This document shows, piece by piece, positions 15,132 through 22,830 of a DNA stretch of 49,485 nucleotides. This DNA comes from Stenotrophomonas maltophilia. GTDB lineage: Bacteria > Pseudomonadota > Gammaproteobacteria > Xanthomonadales > Xanthomonadaceae. The stretch covers positions 91,557-141,041 of the forward strand of contig NZ_RAVT01000002.1 in NCBI RefSeq assembly GCF_013464915.1. Direction: 5' to 3'. Each line of letters opens with the position of its first letter. The first letter of the stretch is position 1. The position numbers were made by a program, and so were the translations under genes. The notes under the pieces are model-generated. The model had not been told where the DNA came from. It searched no databases and saw only the letters and a program-made list of their open reading frames with translations.

Positions 15132-17024
15132 TCACCCCGGCCGCAGCATCACCACCAGCACTCCCATCAGGGCGCCCCCTGCCACCAGACTCAGCCACAC
15201 CTTCCCCACACTACGGACGCTGAAGATGCCCACGGCAACGGAGATCAACAGCACGAACCCCAGCAGCGAACTGGTCAGGACCGAAACGGATGTGCGTACA
15301 TTCACCAGTGAGGGCAGCAACAGCGCCAGTGCCGTGGCAGTGAGCGCGGTGAACACGTAGCCGCCCACCGAGGCAGCCAGCACCCGGCTCGCCACCTGCC
15401 AGCGATGCGCCGCACCTTGCCCGGGCGCCGGCTTGGCACTGCGCGCGGCCTCGTGCGCCCGTGGCCAGCGGCGCTGCAGCATCAGGGCCATTCTTGCCAG
15501 CATCAATCCGAAGGCCAGTGTGACCAGCTCCACCCCGGCCTGCTGCCATGCGCCCCGCTGCAGGTACATCAGCAGCCCCTGCCCGGTGGTTGCCAGATTC
15601 ACCACGGGCAGTGCCAGACACAGTGCGGCGGCCAGCCACAACTGCTCGATCCAGGCCAGGCGCGGTGGACGCCACAGTGCGTGCAGCACCGAGGCCGCAC
15701 AGGTTAGAAGGAAAATGCGTATTTCCCACGCGCTGCGATCGCTCATTTCCAGTGGCAGCAACCGATTGCCGTGCAGGTAGACGATGCTTGCCAGTGCCAC
15801 CCCGGCCAGCGATGCCACGTTGAACGCCTCCACGCAACGGTAGATGCCTGCCGTGGCGGCGCCGAACTCCTGCTCGCTGCGCTTGCGCCGCTTGAGCGAG
15901 AACAACAGCGTGCCGATGGCGATCATCGCGGTGCCCAGCAGGCCGCTGATGAAGTACAGCCACTTCATCGGCCAGCCGCCGAAATCGGCCTTGTGCAGGG
16001 CTTCGATGGTTTCGTGCACCTGCAAGGCACCCAGTTGCTGCGGATGCGCTGCATGCAGCTGCAGGAGCCTGCCGCTGGCCGCATGGAAGGTCACCCGGCT
16101 GGCCTCGCTCAACAGGTGCCTGCCGGTGTTCCCCACCGGCTTGCGGCCCTCCACTTCCACCACGCTGTGCACGGTGTCGGGCGCCAGGATCACCACCAGT
16201 GCCGGCGGCTGACCGCTGATGGCCTGCGCCCGCGCAAGCAGGTTCGGCAGGTTCGGCAGGTTCGGCAGCTGCGCGCCCGCGACCAGTATGCCGGCCGGGA
16301 CAGGTCGCGCAGGCGCCAGCTCGGCTTCATAGCGCGTATAGGCGTCATCGGCATCGCCATAGGCCGCATGCACCGGCCACGGCAGATAGCTGCTGTAGAA
16401 GAAGGTCAGCCCGGTGTAGCCGATCATGAACAGGAACGGCAGGGTCAGCACGGCACTCAGGTTGTGCGCATCCAGCCAGCTGCGCTGTCCCTTGCCCGGG
16501 CGGAAGGTGAAGAAGTCCTTGAAGATGCGTTTATGCACCACCACGCCGGACACCAGCGCCAGCAGCATGCAGGCGGTGATCCAGCCCACCAGCCAGTAGC
16601 CGGCCATGCCGCCGTGCAGGGTGTAATGGAAGGACATGAAGTGGCGCCCGCCTTCGGTTTCCCGAAGACGAGGTGGAGGGTGTGGCATGCCGGTGCCGGC
16701 ATCCACCCAGCGTTCGTGCGCGGTGCCGTCGCCATCCTCCCACGACAGCTCCAGTGGCCAGCCCGGCTGGGCAGGCCAACGGATCTGCCATGCCCGGGCA
16801 TCGGCGGCGTTTGCAGCCAGCCAGTGCTGTGCACGCACCGCCTGCGTTCCCGTGTCCATCACAGGCGAGGAGGCCGGCACGGGGCCGGCCTCCATCCAAC
16901 GCGTGATCGGCTCGCGGAACACGCTGAGCGTGCCGGTGAGGAAGATCGCGCACAGCAGCCAGCCACAGGTAAGGCCGCCCCAGGTGTGCAGCCACGACAT
17001 GCTCTGCCGGAAGCCTGCCTTCAT
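15132..17024 (-). CDS. PepSY-TM iron-uptake membrane protein fused to a DUF3649-like domain
   Basis: 630 residues. The N-terminal two-thirds is a PepSY-associated TM protein (SMSWLHTWGGLTCGWLLCAIFLTGTLSVF; HYTLHGG; SWLDAHNLSAVLTLPFL), with histidines suggesting heme or ferric-reductase-like activity in releasing iron from siderophores. The C-terminal 100 residues (VASRVLAASVGGYVFTALTATALALLLP, then SVRSVGKVWLSL) resemble DUF3649, usually a separate small gene in such operons. A (LPN)3 repeat from three 9-base units occurs at about 16243-16270. It starts 46 bp after the TonB receptor gene and is the last gene of the fecI-fecR-receptor operon. Inner membrane. Confidence 0.85.
   Translation of the reverse strand: MKAGFRQSMSWLHTWGGLTCGWLLCAIFLTGTLSVFREPITRWMEAGPVPASSPVMDTGTQAVRAQHWLAANAADARAWQIRWPAQPGWPLELSWEDGDGTAHERWVDAGTGMPHPPPRLRETEGGRHFMSFHYTLHGGMAGYWLVGWITACMLLALVSGVVVHKRIFKDFFTFRPGKGQRSWLDAHNLSAVLTLPFLFMIGYTGLTFFYSSYLPWPVHAAYGDADDAYTRYEAELAPARPVPAGILVAGAQLPNLPNLPNLLARAQAISGQPPALVVILAPDTVHSVVEVEGRKPVGNTGRHLLSEASRVTFHAASGRLLQLHAAHPQQLGALQVHETIEALHKADFGGWPMKWLYFISGLLGTAMIAIGTLLFSLKRRKRSEQEFGAATAGIYRCVEAFNVASLAGVALASIVYLHGNRLLPLEMSDRSAWEIRIFLLTCAASVLHALWRPPRLAWIEQLWLAAALCLALPVVNLATTGQGLLMYLQRGAWQQAGVELVTLAFGLMLARMALMLQRRWPRAHEAARSAKPAPGQGAAHRWQVASRVLAASVGGYVFTALTATALALLLPSLVNVRTSVSVLTSSLLGFVLLISVAVGIFSVRSVGKVWLSLVAGGALMGVLVVMLRPG
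16243..16270. repeat. Tandem 9-bp repeat inside the PepSY gene
   Basis: Three consecutive copies of GGTTCGGCA encode Leu-Pro-Asn triplets in a periplasmic loop. Such in-frame units can expand or contract by slippage without frameshift. Confidence 0.7.
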
Positions 17025-17070
17025 GCCGCCCCCGTGGCGGGCAGGCCGTTGCCCCGCCGGTTGCGGAAGA

Positions 17071-19536
17071 TCACAGCGAGCCGCGCAGCGTCAGCATCAC
17101 GTTGCGGGGTTCGCCAAAGAAGTTGCCGCGGCGGATCTGGCTGATCATCGCGTAGTAGCGGGTGTCGAACAGGTTGGCCACGTTGACGCCTACGCTCCAG
17201 CGCGGATTGATCCGGTAGCCGGCCCGCAGGTCCCACACGGCACGTCCCGCTGCGCCCATGCGCCAGTCCGGGTCGTCGTAGGCCGGATAGGAGTAGCTGC
17301 TCTGTGCCGATACACCACCGCCCACGGAGAACGCGTTCCACCTGCCGGGCAGCTGGTAGGACGTGGACAGGCGCAGCAGGTGGCGAGGCGTCTCGGCGCT
17401 GATGGTCGCACCCTCATCGTCGCGGCTGGTGACGTGGGTATAGCCCGCCATCATCTGCCAGCCGGGCGCCAGTTCGCCGCTGGCTTCGAGTTCAAAGCCC
17501 TTGCTGCGCAGCTTGCCGCCATTGCGGTAGCAATCGGACGACGCCAGCGAGCCACGGCAGCTGCCTGGGTCGGACTCGTCCACCACGGCGTTGCCGGTCT
17601 TGCGGATGGAGAACACCGCAGCGGAGACATTCAGGCGGCCATCGTTCAATTCACCCTTCACGCCCAGCTCGTAGTTGGCGCCGATGGCCGGGTCCAGCAC
17701 CGAGCCGGACGCGGTGACGTACGAGCTCTGCGGCTGGAAGGTATCGGCGTAGCTGGCGTAGACCGACCATTGCGGGCCCAGGTCGTAGACAAGGCCGGCG
17801 TACGGGGTGAATTCGTGTTTCTGTTCGTAGTCGCGGCTCTTGGCGCCGGTGAAGCCATCGCTGGACTGGTACTTCACCCAGCTCAGCCGGCCACCCAGCG
17901 TGAGGTGGAGTGGTTCTGCCAGCTGCAGGCGCAGGTTGCTGTACACGCCGCTCTGCTGGGCGCGGGCGTTTTCTGACCAGTCCCAGGCTGGCTGCAGCGG
18001 TTGCGCAATGGCGCTGTGGTCCGGCGCGTAGACATCGATCGGCACGTCGATGGCCAGGTCTGCAGAGCTCTGACGGGTACGCTGCCGCGACCACATCGCG
18101 CCCAGCAGCAGCTGGTGGCTGCGGCCGAAGGCCTCGAAACTGCCGGTGGTGTGCAGGTCGATGCCATCACTGCGCACGCGCGAGCGGTTGAAATAGATGT
18201 CATAGAAGCGCGAACCGATGCCGGTGGCGCGATCCACCCCGCCCAGCGGAACCGCGACACGCTGGTCCAGGTCCGACTCGGTTCGGTTCACCGACAGGCG
18301 TGCCTTCCAGCGTTCGTTGAAGCGGTGCTCCGCCTCTGCGAAGGCTTCGTCAACGGAGCCCTCCTGCCGGTTCCAGTCCTGGATGAGCGAGGTGGAACGC
18401 TTGATGTCCAGCGCACCGCCATCGGTGTAGCGCGGCAGGCCGAACAGCCAGTAGCCATCGGTGTCGCTGGCCTGATGGCGCAGGCCGAAGGTCAGCGTGG
18501 TGTCCGTGCCCAGGTCGGCATCGATTACCCCATAGGCCACCGGCGTTTTCGATGAGGTGCCCCGCTGGAAGTAGTCGCGGTCCTGGTAGGCGGCAACCAG
18601 TCGGCCGCGCACGCTGCCGGCGGCATTGAGCGGGCCACCGCCATCAACCTCGACGCGGTAGTTGTCCCACGAGCCCACGGTGGCCGCCAGATCCAGATGG
18701 GCCTGGTCGCGCGGGCGCTTGCGCACCATGTTGATCGCCCCGCTGGGGTCGGCCGCACCCAGCATCATGCCGCCGGCACCGCGCAGCACTTCAACCCGCT
18801 CCAGCACCGCGGTGTCGATCGGCAGCCAGCCGACGGGGGCGTAGACGATGCCGGCCACGCCGTCGACCAGATAGTTGCTGTCGTCCACGGTGAAGCTGCG
18901 GATCGAGAACTTGTGGTTGCCGAAGTTGCGGGCGGTCTTGGTCACACCGGTGGTCTGTGCCAGCGCTTCGTCCAGCGTGGTGAGGTTGCGGTCGTCCAGT
19001 TGCTGGCGGGTGATCACGCTGACCGACTGCGGGGTCTGGCGGATGCTCTGCCCCAGCTTGCCCAGGCTCAGCTCACGTGCCGTGTAAGCGCCGTCGCTTG
19101 GAGCATTGGCGGTCACGTTCACCGTCTGCAGGGTGGTCTGGGCTTCCTTGCTGCGCGCAGGCGATGCCACTTCGTGCGCCAGCGTGAACACGCCCGGACG
19201 GGTGGCGTTGACACGCACCCCACTACCCTGAAGCAGGTGCGCCAGTGCTTCCTGGGGCGTGTAACTGCCGGCCAAGGCCGGGGCGCGACGGCCGGCCACC
19301 GCCGATTCGCTGAACAGCACCTGCTGCCCGGACTGCTCCGAGAAGCTGCGCAATGCGGCATCCAGCGGTTGCGCCGGAATATTGAACTGCACGCGCGCAG
19401 CCGGCTGCGCCTGTGCAATGGCCGGCGCTGCCAGCGCGCTGGAAATGCACAGTGCCAGCAGCGGCAGTCGCTTGGCCTGCACGCCCGTGGAAAACGCGCT
19501 GGCAACAAGTGCGCGCTTGATCTTCATGTACCCCAT
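17071..19536 (-). CDS. FecA/FpvA-type TonB-dependent siderophore receptor with STN domain
   Basis: 821 residues. After the signal peptide (ends near AIAQAQ) comes a Secretin/TonB N-terminal (STN) signalling domain at about 45-115 (FNIPAQPLDAALRSFSEQSGQQVLFSE), then the plug (TPQSVSVITRQQLDDRNLTTLDEALAQTTGV) and a barrel with the strongly conserved GPQWSVYASYADTFQPQ segment and the terminal VMLTLRGSL. ATG at 19536 has GGAG five bases upstream; ATG at 19527 is an alternative. The STN domain plus adjacent fecI-fecR means it senses its ferric-siderophore and signals via FecR to FecI. It probably takes up a ferric hydroxamate or pyoverdine-like xenosiderophore; ligand unknown. Confidence 0.93.
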   Translation of the reverse strand: MGYMKIKRALVASAFSTGVQAKRLPLLALCISSALAAPAIAQAQPAARVQFNIPAQPLDAALRSFSEQSGQQVLFSESAVAGRRAPALAGSYTPQEALAHLLQGSGVRVNATRPGVFTLAHEVASPARSKEAQTTLQTVNVTANAPSDGAYTARELSLGKLGQSIRQTPQSVSVITRQQLDDRNLTTLDEALAQTTGVTKTARNFGNHKFSIRSFTVDDSNYLVDGVAGIVYAPVGWLPIDTAVLERVEVLRGAGGMMLGAADPSGAINMVRKRPRDQAHLDLAATVGSWDNYRVEVDGGGPLNAAGSVRGRLVAAYQDRDYFQRGTSSKTPVAYGVIDADLGTDTTLTFGLRHQASDTDGYWLFGLPRYTDGGALDIKRSTSLIQDWNRQEGSVDEAFAEAEHRFNERWKARLSVNRTESDLDQRVAVPLGGVDRATGIGSRFYDIYFNRSRVRSDGIDLHTTGSFEAFGRSHQLLLGAMWSRQRTRQSSADLAIDVPIDVYAPDHSAIAQPLQPAWDWSENARAQQSGVYSNLRLQLAEPLHLTLGGRLSWVKYQSSDGFTGAKSRDYEQKHEFTPYAGLVYDLGPQWSVYASYADTFQPQSSYVTASGSVLDPAIGANYELGVKGELNDGRLNVSAAVFSIRKTGNAVVDESDPGSCRGSLASSDCYRNGGKLRSKGFELEASGELAPGWQMMAGYTHVTSRDDEGATISAETPRHLLRLSTSYQLPGRWNAFSVGGGVSAQSSYSYPAYDDPDWRMGAAGRAVWDLRAGYRINPRWSVGVNVANLFDTRYYAMISQIRRGNFFGEPRNVMLTLRGSL

Positions 19537-19610
19537 TACCGCTCCATCATGCTTGGCCGCTACTGGCCTCACTGGGGTAAACGGAAAATGGCGGTGGGGT
19601 GGGAACCCGC

Positions 19611-19634
19611 GCCGGAAGAAATTTTCGTTCCGGC
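19611..19634. promoter_or_regulatory. Hairpin between fecR and the receptor gene
   Basis: GCCGGAA and TTCCGGC flank a ten-base A/T-rich loop in the 100-bp gap between fecR and the receptor. The A/T-rich core could be part of a FecI-dependent promoter for the receptor, or the hairpin may attenuate read-through. No strict consensus is claimed. Confidence 0.35.
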
Positions 19635-19635
19635 G

Positions 19636-20679
19636 TCAGCGGGTAACAGGCCGTTCGTCGATGCGATAGCCGCCCTGCGCAGTGCGGGTCACCCGCACCG
19701 GCAGCAGGTCCGGCAGCGCCTCCAGGAACGTCGCCGGGGCGTCGGTGGCTGCGTAGCCGGAAACAGGCAGGAACTTCAGCCCTGGCTGGCCCAGCGTGAC
19801 GGGATGGCCCAGATACTGCCCGACTTCCTGCGCCACTTCGTCCAGCGGCGTGCGCCGGAACACCAGGCGCCCGTTGCGCCAGCCACCAATGCTGTCTGCG
19901 CTGGCGGCTACGGAGCGGTAGGTGGCAGTGAGCGTGGTAACGGCCAGGCCCTGTTCGGCGTGCAGGCTGACCGGCGCGCTGCCTTCGGCGCGATCGGGCT
20001 GCACCCGCACGTGCCCATGCAGCACCTTGACCACCACTTCGCCCGGCCCATTGCGCACATTGAAGGCCGTGCCGACCACCGTCACCCGGCTGCGCTGGGC
20101 ATCGACGGTAAAGGGGCGATCGGCCGCCGGGGCGACCTCGAAGAACGCCTCGCCCTGGCTGAGCACCACTTCGCGGCGAGAGCGATGGAAATGCACGGCC
20201 AGCGTGCTGTGTGCATTGAGCGAAACCCGTGAGCCGTCCGGCAGTTGCAGATCACGTATCTCGCCCGCACCGGTGGCCACGTCCTGTACGTAGCTGGGCG
20301 CGGAATACCAACCGTAGCCGAAATACCCCAGGGCCAGCATTGCCACGGCCGCAGCCGCCACCGTGCGTGGGATGCGCCACGACCGCGCACGCCGCGCGGC
20401 CCCGCTCCGCCTTGGAGCGGCAGGTGCGGGTACTGCTGGGGTGATCACCGCATGCGCGTCCGAGGCCAGCACGGGGCGCGGCAGCTGACCCAGGTCGTGC
20501 CAGGTTCTGGTTACATCGGCGAACGCCTGTCGGTGCGCTTCGCTCTCGGCCAGCCAGTGTTGCAGGGCCGCCTCGTCCTTCGGTTGCCAGTCCGCATCCT
20601 GCCGCCGTACCAGCCACGCGGCGGCCGCCTCGTGCAGGGCAAAGGGGTCGGAACCTGTGGCAGCAGGGAGATCGGTCAT
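19636..20679 (-). CDS. fecR: FecR-family anti-sigma/sigma-regulator
   Basis: 347 residues. The cytosolic N-terminal domain (DUF4880-like: AAAWLVRRQDADWQPKDEAALQHWLAESEAHRQAF) is followed by a single membrane segment (AAAAVAMLALGYFGYGWY, about residues 106-124), the periplasmic FecR domain (DLQLPDGSRVSLNAHSTLAVHF) and a C-terminal STN-like domain that contacts the receptor. ATG overlaps the fecI stop (ATGA), so the two are translationally coupled. It transmits receptor occupancy to FecI. Confidence 0.93.
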   Translation of the reverse strand: MTDLPAATGSDPFALHEAAAAWLVRRQDADWQPKDEAALQHWLAESEAHRQAFADVTRTWHDLGQLPRPVLASDAHAVITPAVPAPAAPRRSGAARRARSWRIPRTVAAAAVAMLALGYFGYGWYSAPSYVQDVATGAGEIRDLQLPDGSRVSLNAHSTLAVHFHRSRREVVLSQGEAFFEVAPAADRPFTVDAQRSRVTVVGTAFNVRNGPGEVVVKVLHGHVRVQPDRAEGSAPVSLHAEQGLAVTTLTATYRSVAASADSIGGWRNGRLVFRRTPLDEVAQEVGQYLGHPVTLGQPGLKFLPVSGYAATDAPATFLEALPDLLPVRVTRTAQGGYRIDERPVTR

Positions 20680-21278
20680 CGGCAGGGAAGATCAGCATCA
20701 ATGGCAGGCGCCAACGCCTCGCCTGTCCCACTGGGTTGATGCAGTGCCTGCATCTGCGCCAGAGACGCATAGCGTACCCGCACTTCGCAGTAAGCCACCG
20801 CTCGCGACAGGTGCTTGACCACCATGCGGCGCGAGATCTGCATGCGCGCGGCAACGTCCTCCTGGGTCAGGCCATCGAAGCGGCAGAGCACGAAGGCCTC
20901 GCGTTGGCGCTCGGGCAGTTCACCCAGTGCTTCCTGCAGGCGCTCCAGGCGCTGCCGTTGGGCGGTGAGTTGCAACGGGCACTGTGATTCATCGCTGGCG
21001 ATGGCCTGGCCCGCATCCTCTGCATCTGCCAGCGGCAGGGTCTGAAGGCGGCGGCCTGCGTTGTGCTCGCGATATTCATCGGCCACGGTGTTCATCACCG
21101 TTCGCCGGAAATAGGCACCTTGCTGGTCGCAGGACGCCAGTGCAGGTTTTGCCGCCAGCCATTTGACTGCACCGTCGTGCAGGGCGTCCTCACCGTCCGC
21201 ACCTCTGACACGCGCAAGGCTGCGCAGGATGGGCCCGCGCCAGCGGGCATAGGCTTTCGCGAGGAGGTTCCCGCCCAT
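20676..21278 (-). CDS. fecI: FecI-like ECF sigma factor
   Basis: About 200 residues from ATG at 21278. Region 2 is seen around YARWRGPILRSLARVRGADGEDALHDGAVKWL and region 4 around LERLQEALGELPERQREAFVLCRFDGLTQEDVAARMQISRRMVVKHLSRAVAYC, typical of iron-starvation FecI sigma factors. A GTG at 21362 with GAGG six bases upstream is an alternative start adding 28 residues and cannot be excluded. It should direct transcription of the receptor gene when FecR is signalled. A Fur-like box lies about 110-200 bp upstream. Confidence 0.9.
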   Translation of the reverse strand: MGGNLLAKAYARWRGPILRSLARVRGADGEDALHDGAVKWLAAKPALASCDQQGAYFRRTVMNTVADEYREHNAGRRLQTLPLADAEDAGQAIASDESQCPLQLTAQRQRLERLQEALGELPERQREAFVLCRFDGLTQEDVAARMQISRRMVVKHLSRAVAYCEVRVRYASLAQMQALHQPSGTGEALAPAIDADLPCR

Positions 21279-21474
21279 TGGCGAGGCGTCTTCCGGAATG
21301 CCCGCCTCCGTGGAGGAGGTCCGATCCGCGTTGCTGCCCGTGCCCCGGCCTAGCGTGGACACATCACCCTCAGGGCGAATGCCTGCGGTCTGCACAGGTA
21401 GGGCGGGGATTTCACGTTGGGAGCCGGAGTTCTGGCCGCGACAGACGGCGAAGGGGACGGGATGCTGCAAGTGT

Positions 21475-21493
21475 AGTGAGAGTCATTTGCAAT
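21475..21493. promoter_or_regulatory. Fur-like box upstream of fecI
   Basis: AGTGAGAGTCATTTGCAAT resembles xanthomonad Fur sites (AATGAGAATCATTTGCAAT type) and matches 16 of 19 bases of the orphan site at 37412. Its position upstream of fecI fits iron repression of the operon. The rest of 21363-21650 shows no gene I can support. Confidence 0.6.
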
Positions 21494-21651
21494 TGGAACT
21501 CCCTGCCCCGTCCCGGCCCCGTCATGAAATGCAGGCAAGTGCGAAGGCCAGGGTCAATCCTGCCAGAGAACTCACCCCATCCGTTTCCAGGCACTGGCAA
21601 GGGTGCTGGACGCCGGCACTGTTTACCGGTACAGAACGCGCCGCTTGCATG

Positions 21652-21670
21652 CCAGGCGTCTCCTGCCTGG
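21652..21670. terminator. Hairpin downstream of fruR
   Basis: CCAGGC-GTCTCCT-GCCTGG lies 9 bp beyond the fruR stop on the minus strand and may end the fruR transcript. Confidence 0.5.
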
Positions 21671-21678
21671 GCCCCTGG

Positions 21679-22674
21679 CTATCGTGCTTCTGGGCTCCAT
21701 GCGGTTGATCCCCGCACCACGCACCGCCCCGTCATCACCAACCGGCGCACCGGCAGCTCCGGCGTGCGCAGGCGTTCAAGCAGCAACGACATCGCTGCAC
21801 GCCCCATCTCTTCGACCGGCTGTTCGATCACGGTGATGCCCGGCTCGACCAGCTCGGTCCAGCGTTCGTTGTCGAAGCCCGCCAGTGCCAGCGCGCCTGG
21901 AATTGCCAGCCCTGCGCTGCGGGCCGCCTTCAATGCCCCCATGAGCAGCAGGCTGTTGCTGGCGACCAGCGCTTCCGGCCGCGATGGGCCGGCCAGCCAC
22001 TGATCGACTGTTGCAATGGCCGCTTCTGCCGTGGGTTCAACCTCCCGGTAATCCGGTTCCAGTCCATGGGCGCGCATCGCAGCGAGATAGCCGTCACGAC
22101 GCTCGGCCGCGGTGGTGCTGGTGCTGCCGAACAATCCGCCAATGCGGCGATAGCCGCGCTCGAGCAGATGCGCGACCAGACCCGCCATCGCGGCCGGATT
22201 GTCGAGCACCACGCTGTCGATCGACCCGCCGGGCGCGGCGCGGTCCACCAGTACCGTTGGATAGTCCAGTGCAAGCCGCTCCAGCCGCCCCACCGTGGTC
22301 CGGGTCGGCGCGAAGATCAGGCCACTGATGCGCTCTTCGTGCATCAACTGCAGATACAGCGCCTCGCGCTCGGGGTCCTCGTCGGTGTTGCAGAGGGTGA
22401 CGCGCAGGCCTTCACGATAGGCGACTTCTTCCACCGCGCGGATCAGCGCCGTGAAGAAAGGGTTGCGGATGTCCGCCACGATCAGCCCGATGATGCCGGT
22501 ATGCCGGGCGCGCAGTCGCCGGGCCTGCAGGTTGGGGTGGTAGCCGGTCTGGCGGATCGCCGCCTCCACCCGGCCACGCACGGCTTCGCTGACCGGGCCG
22601 CCACCAAGCACCCGCGACACCGTGGATTTGGATACCCCCGCCACACGCGCGACGTCGTTGATGCTGATGCTCAT
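21679..22674 (-). CDS. fruR: LacI-family fructose repressor FruR
   Basis: 331 residues. The LacI HTH is at the extreme N-terminus (ISINDVARVAGVSKSTVSRVLGGG), the hinge at about residues 50-58 (QARRLRA), and the effector domain follows (HTGIIGLIVADIRNPFFTALIRAVEE). Divergent from fruB-fruK-fruA, with palindromic operators in the shared spacer, it is the local fructose-operon repressor, presumably relieved by fructose 1-phosphate. One operator abuts its own start codon, implying autoregulation. Confidence 0.92.
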   Translation of the reverse strand: MSISINDVARVAGVSKSTVSRVLGGGPVSEAVRGRVEAAIRQTGYHPNLQARRLRARHTGIIGLIVADIRNPFFTALIRAVEEVAYREGLRVTLCNTDEDPEREALYLQLMHEERISGLIFAPTRTTVGRLERLALDYPTVLVDRAAPGGSIDSVVLDNPAAMAGLVAHLLERGYRRIGGLFGSTSTTAAERRDGYLAAMRAHGLEPDYREVEPTAEAAIATVDQWLAGPSRPEALVASNSLLLMGALKAARSAGLAIPGALALAGFDNERWTELVEPGITVIEQPVEEMGRAAMSLLLERLRTPELPVRRLVMTGRCVVRGSTAWSPEAR

Positions 22675-22675
22675 T

Positions 22676-22686
22676 GGAACCGTTCC
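22676..22686. promoter_or_regulatory. FruR-type half-operator at the fruR start
   Basis: GGAAC-C-GTTCC palindrome directly upstream of the fruR ATG, sharing GGAAC/GTTCC arms with the 22784 site. Confidence 0.55.
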
Positions 22687-22783
22687 CGGAAACTGTTGCT
22701 ATTCGAGGCCGAGTGGCCATTCAGGACAATGCTAACGCCAAAGGACTATTGGCTTTTTGTGCAGTGCACATTGAAATGCGTAG

Positions 22784-22797
22784 TGGGAACGTTCCCA
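22784..22797. promoter_or_regulatory. FruR operator upstream of fruB
   Basis: TGGGAACGTTCCCA, a perfect 14-bp palindrome 33 bp before the fruB start; LacI-family operators have this even, CG-centred form. Confidence 0.75.
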
Positions 22798-22830
22798 ATA
22801 CGTCCCAACCACCCCTTCCCGGAGCCCGCT

